From the NCBI GenBank assembly GCA_031293105.1, contig JAUMSA010000119.1:1-10286 (forward strand): 10,286 nucleotides of DNA, given 5' to 3'. Origin of the DNA: Butyricicoccus sp. (GTDB lineage: Bacteria; Bacillota; Clostridia; Oscillospirales; Butyricicoccaceae). The first letter of the stretch is position 1; every line of letters starts with the position of its first letter. The translations under genes were made by a program, and so were the position numbers. The notes beneath the pieces are model-generated. The model did not search any database. It was given only the letters and a program-made list of their open reading frames with translations, and had not been told where the DNA came from. Below, one piece after another: positions 5,657-10,286 of this stretch.

Positions 5657-7969
5657 ATGGCGATTGATAACAAGTATAGAGTCCATGAAGTAGCGAAGGA
5701 TTTCGGCCGGTCGACCAAGGAAGTGACCGACATCCTGACCAAGTACGCAAAAGCGCCCAAAAATCACATGCAGGTTTTGGACGACCACGAACTGAGTATT
5801 ATTTTCGAGTATTTTACGCAAAATCATCAGGTGGATGACCTGGAGCGCGTGCTGGGTTCCCAGCAGGCAGCCGCACCCAGCGGCAAGAAGGATGCCGCAC
5901 CGGCCAAGGAAGCAGCCAAGGCAACCGAAGGCGAAAAGAAAGAAGAAAAGAAGGATGCACCGCGTTCGTCTCGCGTCAAGCAGGTACACCGCATCGACAC
6001 CCGCGGCGGCGGCGATGTCAACCTGGCCAAGTACGACGAGCGTATCGATTCGCTGGTATCCGAAAAGGCCGAGCGTATGCAGTCCACCGGCCAGAAGAAG
6101 CAGAAGCTGACCAAGAAGTCCGACCAGCGTGCGCGCCAGCAGTATGGCTCCAAGCGCCGCCAGGAGGAGCAGGAGAAGATGAAGCGCCTGCAGCGCCAGC
6201 AGCAGATGGCCAAGAAGGTGCAGCTTAAGGTCTCCATCCCGGATGAAATCAACGTTGGCGAGTTTGCGCAGCGCATGAAGCGCACCGCGGCCGACGTCAT
6301 CAAGGAACTGATGAAGCTGGGCGTCATGGCGTCCATCTCCCAGACCATCGACTTTGACACCGCGGCCATTGTCGCTGAAGAAATGGGCGCTAAGGTCGAG
6401 CACGAAGTGCATGTCACCATCGAGGAAAAGCTGTTTGACGAGTCCGAGGACAAGGAAGAGAACCTGCAGCCCCGCGACCCGGTTGTTGTCGTCATGGGTC
6501 ACGTTGACCATGGTAAGACCTCGCTCCTCGACGCCATCCGTAAGACCAAGGTCACCGAAGGCGAAGCCGGCGGTATTACCCAGCACATCGGTGCATACCG
6601 CGTAAAGGTGGGCGGCAAGCCGATCACCTTCCTCGACACCCCGGGCCATGCGGCGTTTACGTCCATGCGTGCCCGCGGCGCACAGGTCACCGATATCGCC
6701 ATCCTGGTTGTAGCAGCCGACGACGGCATCATGCCGCAGACCATCGAAGCGATCAACCATGCCAAGGCGGCCAAGGTGCCGATCATCGTGGCCGTCAACA
6801 AGATCGATAAGGACGGCGCGAACCCCGAGCGTATTCTGCAACAGCTGACCGAGTACGAACTGGTTCCCGAAGAATGGGGCGGCGATACCATTGTCTGCAA
6901 CATTTCGGCCAAGTACGGCCAGGGCATCGAAAACCTGCTCGAAATGGTTCTGCTGACCGCCGAGGTCGCTGATCTGAAGGCCAACCCCAACCGCCAGGCC
7001 AAGGGTACGGTCATCGAGGCCAAGCTCGACAAGGGCCGTGGCCCGGTTGCCACCGTTCTGGTACAGAACGGCACCCTGCACACGGGCGACAGCATCATCG
7101 CCGGTACGGCGGTCGGCCGCGTGCGCGCCATGACCGACGACGACGGCCGCAAGATCAAGTCCGCCGGCCCGTCGGTACCGGTTGAGATCATCGGTCTGGA
7201 CGAAGTGCCGGGCGCGGGTGATATCTTCTACGCCGTAGACGACGAGAAAATGGCCCGTCAGCTGGTCGCACAGCGCAAGGAGAAGGAGAAGGAAGAGCGC
7301 AACAAGTCCTTCCACAAGGTCACGCTCGACAACCTGTTCCAGTCCATCCAGGAAGGCGAGATGAAGGAACTGAACATCATCGTCAAGGCCGACGTACAGG
7401 GTTCGGTCGAAGCCATCCGCTCCAGCCTGGAAAAGCTGTCCAACGAAGAAGTGCGCGTCAAGGTTATCCACGGCGCAGTTGGCGCAATCAACGAGTCCGA
7501 CGTCATGCTGGCTGCCGCATCGGGCGCCATCATTGTCGGTTTTAACGTCCGTCCCGACCGTACGGCAACCGAATCGGCCGCGCAGCAGGGCGTGGATATG
7601 CGCATGTACCGCGTCATCTACGACTGCATCGAGGAGATGGAGCAGGCCATGAAGGGCATGCTCGCACCCAAGTTCCGCGAAGCGGTACTCGGCCATGCCG
7701 AAGTGCGCACCACCTTCCGCGTATCCGGTGTGGGTACCATCGCGGGCTGCTATGTGCAGGACGGCAAGATTCAGCGCCATGCACAGGTGCGCATCGTGCG
7801 CGACGGCATCGTCATCCACGAGGGCGTACTGTCCTCGCTCAAGCGCTTCAAGGACGACGTCAAGGAAGTTGCATCCGGCTATGAATGCGGCTGCGGCTTT
7901 GAAAACTTCAACGACATCAAGGAAGGCGACGTATTCGAAGCCTTTGTTATGGAAGAAATTCCGCGCTAA
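5657..7969 (+). CDS. infB: Translation initiation factor IF2
   Basis: 770 residues. IF2 is the GTPase that brings fMet-tRNA to the 30S subunit and promotes 70S joining. Layout: N-terminal IF2N-like subdomain (about 1-55), a charged Ala/Lys/Glu/Gln linker (65-190), a second IF2N (about 190-250), and the G domain with G1 GHVDHGKT (281-288), G2 GGITQHIGA (305-313), G3 DTPGH (327-331), G4 NKID (381-384) and G5 SAK (417-419). Domain II (about 445-530), C1 (about 550-660) and the fMet-tRNA-binding C2 (about 670-770, with GYECGCG at 741-747) follow. All GTPase motifs are intact. The start has an excellent AGGAGGTGA (5642-5650) 6 nt upstream, fitting high expression. Codon use strongly avoids TTA, CTA and TCA, which leaves a long spurious open frame on the opposite strand. 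An internal in-frame ATG at 6179 may yield a shorter form. Confidence 0.99.
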   Translation: MAIDNKYRVHEVAKDFGRSTKEVTDILTKYAKAPKNHMQVLDDHELSIIFEYFTQNHQVDDLERVLGSQQAAAPSGKKDAAPAKEAAKATEGEKKEEKKDAPRSSRVKQVHRIDTRGGGDVNLAKYDERIDSLVSEKAERMQSTGQKKQKLTKKSDQRARQQYGSKRRQEEQEKMKRLQRQQQMAKKVQLKVSIPDEINVGEFAQRMKRTAADVIKELMKLGVMASISQTIDFDTAAIVAEEMGAKVEHEVHVTIEEKLFDESEDKEENLQPRDPVVVVMGHVDHGKTSLLDAIRKTKVTEGEAGGITQHIGAYRVKVGGKPITFLDTPGHAAFTSMRARGAQVTDIAILVVAADDGIMPQTIEAINHAKAAKVPIIVAVNKIDKDGANPERILQQLTEYELVPEEWGGDTIVCNISAKYGQGIENLLEMVLLTAEVADLKANPNRQAKGTVIEAKLDKGRGPVATVLVQNGTLHTGDSIIAGTAVGRVRAMTDDDGRKIKSAGPSVPVEIIGLDEVPGAGDIFYAVDDEKMARQLVAQRKEKEKEERNKSFHKVTLDNLFQSIQEGEMKELNIIVKADVQGSVEAIRSSLEKLSNEEVRVKVIHGAVGAINESDVMLAAASGAIIVGFNVRPDRTATESAAQQGVDMRMYRVIYDCIEEMEQAMKGMLAPKFREAVLGHAEVRTTFRVSGVGTIAGCYVQDGKIQRHAQVRIVRDGIVIHEGVLSSLKRFKDDVKEVASGYECGCGFENFNDIKEGDVFEAFVMEEIPR

Positions 7970-7984
7970 AGAACGTATCAACCT

Positions 7985-8014
7985 ACAGGGCGGGCCTGTC
8001 GCCCGCCCTGTTTT
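7985..8014 (+). terminator. Intercistronic hairpin between infB and rbfA, likely partial terminator
   Basis: A perfect 11-bp GC-rich stem (7985-7995 with 8001-8011, core CAGGGCGGGC / GCCCGCCCTG) closes a 5-nt loop CTGTC. The T-run is only four (8011-8014, the first of which pairs) before GCATT. The strong stem with a short U-tract suggests incomplete termination, or a 3'-end stabiliser and processing stop. I see no promoter between it and rbfA, so the downstream genes probably rely on read-through. Confidence 0.75.
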
Positions 8015-8044
8015 GCATTCCCCCGAAAAGGAGGTTAATCCAAT

Positions 8045-8422
8045 ATGGCAAGCAATCGCATTATCCGCATTTCCGAGGAGGTCATGCGCGCATTGGCCGA
8101 AGCGCTGCGCGCGGTCAAGGACCCGCGTGTGCAGAACGGTCTGGTTTCGGTCATCCATTGCGAGGTGACCAACGACTTGCGCTATGCCAAGGTCTATATT
8201 TCGGTGCTTGGCACCCCGGAACAGGCCAAGGACGTGATGAAGGGCCTAAAGTCGGCATCCGGTTGGCTGCGGCGGGAAGTTGGGCACAAGGTCCAGCTAC
8301 GCTATGCGCCCGAGCTGGTCTTTGAGCTGGATAACTCCATCACCCATGGCGCGCACATCTCCGAGGTCATCCATGAGCTGGAGCGCGAGGGCAAGATGGG
8401 CAGCGGGGAGGACGAAGCATGA
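8045..8422 (+). CDS. rbfA: 30S ribosome-binding factor RbfA
   Basis: 125 residues, normal length. RbfA is a cold-shock ribosome-maturation factor with a KH-like fold that binds the immature 30S subunit near the 5' end of 16S rRNA. Visible family features are the N-terminal helix MASNRIIRISEEVMRAL, KDPRV (25-29), the strand DLRYAKVYISVLG (44-56), the ASG kink (71-73) inside SASGWLRREVG, and LRYAPELVFELDNSI (85-99). The C-terminal tail is short and acidic (GSGEDEA). The start at 8045 has AAGGAGGT (8028-8035) 9 nt upstream. It lies 75 nt after infB, beyond the intercistronic hairpin, and its stop overlaps the nrnA start in an ATGA arrangement (8419-8422). Confidence 0.98.
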   Translation: MASNRIIRISEEVMRALAEALRAVKDPRVQNGLVSVIHCEVTNDLRYAKVYISVLGTPEQAKDVMKGLKSASGWLRREVGHKVQLRYAPELVFELDNSITHGAHISEVIHELEREGKMGSGEDEA

Positions 8423-9387
8423 ACGTCACCGTAGCCGAAGCCGCTGCCCTGCTGCGGCAGGCGGACGATATCCTCATCCTGTCCCATCGCCGGCCGGACG
8501 GCGATACGTCCGGCTGTGCAGGCGCGCTGTGCCGCGGCCTGCGGCAGCTAGGCAAGAAGGCCTACGTGCTTCAAAACCCGGAGATCACCAAGCGGTATGA
8601 ACCGCTCATCGTGCCCTGCTATCCGCCCGAGGGCTTTGTGCCCGCCTTTGTCGTGACCACCGACATCGCGGACACCAACCTGTTTTCCGACAACGCGCAA
8701 GGGTATATCGGCAAGATCGACCTCGCGCTCGACCATCACCGCTCCAACCCCGGCATCGGCAAGAACAACCTCATCCGGCCCGAAGCAGGCGGCTGCGCCG
8801 AGGTCATCTATGACGTGTTAAAGGCGCTGGGCGTGACGCTGACGCGCGACATCGCCCGGTGCATCTATATCGCTGTATCGACCGATACCGGCTGCTTTAA
8901 GTTCTCCAACACCGTGCCGCATACGCTGCGCGTGGCGGCCGACTGCCTGGAAGCCGGTGTGGACGGCGGCGAGATCAACCGCGCGCTCTTTGAGGTCAAA
9001 AGCTGGCCGCGGTTTGAGATGGAGCGCATCATTTTTGATACCATGGAGTTTGCCATGGATCGTAAGGTTGCGCTGGCGCTCCTGTGGCGGGCGGATATCG
9101 ACCGCACTGGGGCAGACATGGACGACCTGGACTCCATCGCGTCGCTCACCCGCCAGATCGAAGGCGTGCAGGTCGGCATCACCCTGACCGAAAACAAGGA
9201 CGGCACCATCAAGGCATCGGTGCGCACGACCAAGGAAGTGGACGCTTCGGCCATTTGCCGCAAATGCGGCGGCGGCGGCCATCTGCGTGCGGGCGGCGCC
9301 TCCTTCCCCGAAGGGGTGGACATGATGCAGGCCAAGCGGCGTCTGCTGCTGGCCACCGAGGAAGTCTACCGGCAGAGCAGCCTTTGA
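8419..9387 (+). CDS. nrnA: DHH/DHHA1 phosphoesterase, NrnA-type nanoRNase / pAp phosphatase
   Basis: 322 residues, typical for NrnA (about 310-325). The enzyme degrades 2-5-nt RNAs to mononucleotides and, in B. subtilis, also dephosphorylates pAp. Catalytic metal motifs are present: I, SHRRPDGDT (22-30; H23, D27, D29); II, VTTDIADT (79-86; D82); III, DHH (105-107) in LALDHHRSN; IV, AVSTDTGCFKFSNT (152-165; D156). The DHHA1 substrate-binding motif GGGGH (284-288) is followed by the expected LRAGGASF, preceded here by two Cys (CRKC, 280-283). A related choice is a c-di-AMP/pGpG-type DHH phosphodiesterase, but stand-alone DHH-DHHA1 without PAS or GGDEF domains fits NrnA. It is coupled to rbfA by a 4-bp overlap, with GGAGG (8407-8411) upstream, and truB follows after 9 nt; rbfA-nrnA-truB is a frequent Firmicute order. 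Confidence 0.93.
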   Translation: MNVTVAEAAALLRQADDILILSHRRPDGDTSGCAGALCRGLRQLGKKAYVLQNPEITKRYEPLIVPCYPPEGFVPAFVVTTDIADTNLFSDNAQGYIGKIDLALDHHRSNPGIGKNNLIRPEAGGCAEVIYDVLKALGVTLTRDIARCIYIAVSTDTGCFKFSNTVPHTLRVAADCLEAGVDGGEINRALFEVKSWPRFEMERIIFDTMEFAMDRKVALALLWRADIDRTGADMDDLDSIASLTRQIEGVQVGITLTENKDGTIKASVRTTKEVDASAICRKCGGGGHLRAGGASFPEGVDMMQAKRRLLLATEEVYRQSSL

Positions 9388-9396
9388 GGGCAAGCG

Positions 9397-10286
9397 ATGG
9401 AACAACAGACGTTAAGCGGCATTTTGCTGATGAACAAGCCCCAGGGCTTCACCTCCCATGACGTGGTGGCCAAGCTGCGGGGCATCTTAAAGACCCGCCG
9501 CATCGGCCACGGCGGCACGCTCGACCCTATGGCGACCGGTGTGCTGCCCGTCTTTGTGGGCGGGGCCACCAAGGCGGCCGACTTTGCCGCTGCGCAGGAC
9601 AAGGAATATGTGGCCGGGTTCACGCTGGGGCTGGCCACCGACACCCAGGACACCACCGGACAGACCCTGCATGTTTCGGACAAGCGGGTGGATACCGCCG
9701 CCGTACGGCAGGCGCTCGCCGGATTCCAGGGTGCGCAGCAGCAGCTTCCGCCCATGTATTCGGCGGTTAAGGTCGGCGGCCGCAAGCTGTACGACCTGGC
9801 CCGCAAGGGGCAGGAGGTCGAGCGCCCGACGCGCGAGATCTTTGTGCACGAGATCGAGCTGCTGGATTTTGACGAGAGCGCCCAGCGCGGCACCTTCCGC
9901 GTAGTGGCCAGCAAGGGCACCTATGTGCGCACGTTGGTGAACGACCTGGGCGAAAGACTCGGTACCTGGGCGGCCATGCACAGCTTGGTGCGCACCCGGT
10001 CGGGGGCGTACACCTTAGAGCAGACCGCAGATTTTGCCGCGGTCGGGCGGGCCGCGGCTGCGGGAGAAATAGCGCAGCTGCTGCGGCCGACCGACAGCCT
10101 GTTTCTCGAGCATCCGGCGGTGCAGCTCACCGCCGAGGGCGGAGAACGCGCAGCACGCGGCGCCGTGGTATTCCCGCGCCAGGCGAAGGGCCTGCCCGAT
10201 ACACCGGGCACCCTTGTGCGGGTGTATGAGGGAGAGCAGTTCCGCATGCTCGGCCAGGTACGCACGCTGGACAAAGGCGGGGTCGG
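9397..10286 (+). CDS. truB: tRNA pseudouridine(55) synthase TruB, 3' end outside window
   Basis: An open frame of 296 codons runs off the window end without a stop. TruB converts U55 in the T-loop of tRNAs to pseudouridine and also has a tRNA-folding chaperone role. The start at 9397 (MEQQTLSGILLMNKPQGFTSHDVV, given by position residues 1-24) has GAGGG (9386-9390) 6 nt upstream, overlapping the nrnA stop. Motif II, GHGGTLDPMATGVLPV (37-52), holds the catalytic Asp43. DKEYVAGFTLG (about 68-78) and the KGTYVRTL motif in the second half of the catalytic domain are also intact. The last ~60 residues fit the small C-terminal PUA-like domain, so probably only a few residues are missing. ribF commonly follows truB in Firmicutes but is not in view. 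Confidence 0.97.
   Translation, partial: MEQQTLSGILLMNKPQGFTSHDVVAKLRGILKTRRIGHGGTLDPMATGVLPVFVGGATKAADFAAAQDKEYVAGFTLGLATDTQDTTGQTLHVSDKRVDTAAVRQALAGFQGAQQQLPPMYSAVKVGGRKLYDLARKGQEVERPTREIFVHEIELLDFDESAQRGTFRVVASKGTYVRTLVNDLGERLGTWAAMHSLVRTRSGAYTLEQTADFAAVGRAAAAGEIAQLLRPTDSLFLEHPAVQLTAEGGERAARGAVVFPRQAKGLPDTPGTLVRVYEGEQFRMLGQVRTLDKGGV

Noticed and set aside
5360..8158. A 932-codon open frame on the minus strand across infB
   Set aside because: Its codons are exactly antiparallel and in register with infB, so it is open only because infB and its flanks avoid TTA, CTA and TCA. Its translation is low-complexity (runs of Leu, His, Asp) with no family motifs, while infB has every IF2 motif.
1..10286. 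Novel accessory system, mobile element, CRISPR or defence genes
   Set aside because: Every sizeable gene belongs to a known core or cell-surface family, gene order is the standard Firmicute nusA-infB cluster, and I see no transposase, integrase, direct-repeat array or attachment site.

Overview
The window is GC-rich chromosomal DNA from a low-copy, ordinary-looking bacterial locus. The conserved order rimP-nusA-ylxR-ylxQ-infB-rbfA-nrnA-truB, the short NusA without C-terminal AR repeats, the YlxR/YlxQ pair, strong AGGAGG-type ribosome binding sites, an LTA-synthase-like enzyme and a surface protein with three SLH repeats all point to a Gram-positive Firmicute. The high GC content and the style of the SLH protein suggest a gut Clostridia lineage (Oscillospirales / Butyricicoccaceae-like); that placement is inference.

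Left part (1-3043): the C-terminal part of a cell-surface protein with three SLH repeats (plus strand, begins before the window) runs convergently against a 662-residue membrane enzyme of the LTA synthase / alkaline phosphatase superfamily (minus strand). The two share one compact bidirectional terminator at 957-989, and the minus-strand stop codon lies inside the terminator loop.

Middle (2963-3318): a divergent intergenic region of about 356 bp. It carries a candidate promoter for the minus-strand gene (-10 at 3009-3014) and a well-formed extended -10 promoter for the rimP operon (3190-3218). The operon leader has a 9-bp hairpin with a GCGA tetraloop at 3245-3266, followed by an interrupted U-run. 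This resembles the weak, NusA-dependent attenuators known from nusA operon leaders. A 12-bp GC palindrome sits just before the rimP ribosome binding site.

Right part (3319-10286): eight tightly packed plus-strand genes for transcription termination, translation initiation, ribosome maturation and RNA processing: RimP (30S maturation), NusA, YlxR, YlxQ, IF2, RbfA (30S maturation), NrnA (nanoRNA/pAp hydrolysis) and TruB (tRNA psi55 synthase, cut by the window end). A perfect 11-bp hairpin followed by TTTT sits between infB and rbfA and probably sets the downstream genes to a lower transcript level. Overlaps (ylxR/ylxQ 11 bp, rbfA/nrnA 4 bp) indicate translational coupling.

I found no mobile element, CRISPR array, defence system, tRNA or rRNA, and no convincing novel system. 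The points worth a second look are regulatory (leader hairpin, internal attenuator, terminator overlapping a coding end) and small architectural variations (basic tail on YlxQ, acidic tail on NusA, a possible internal start in infB).
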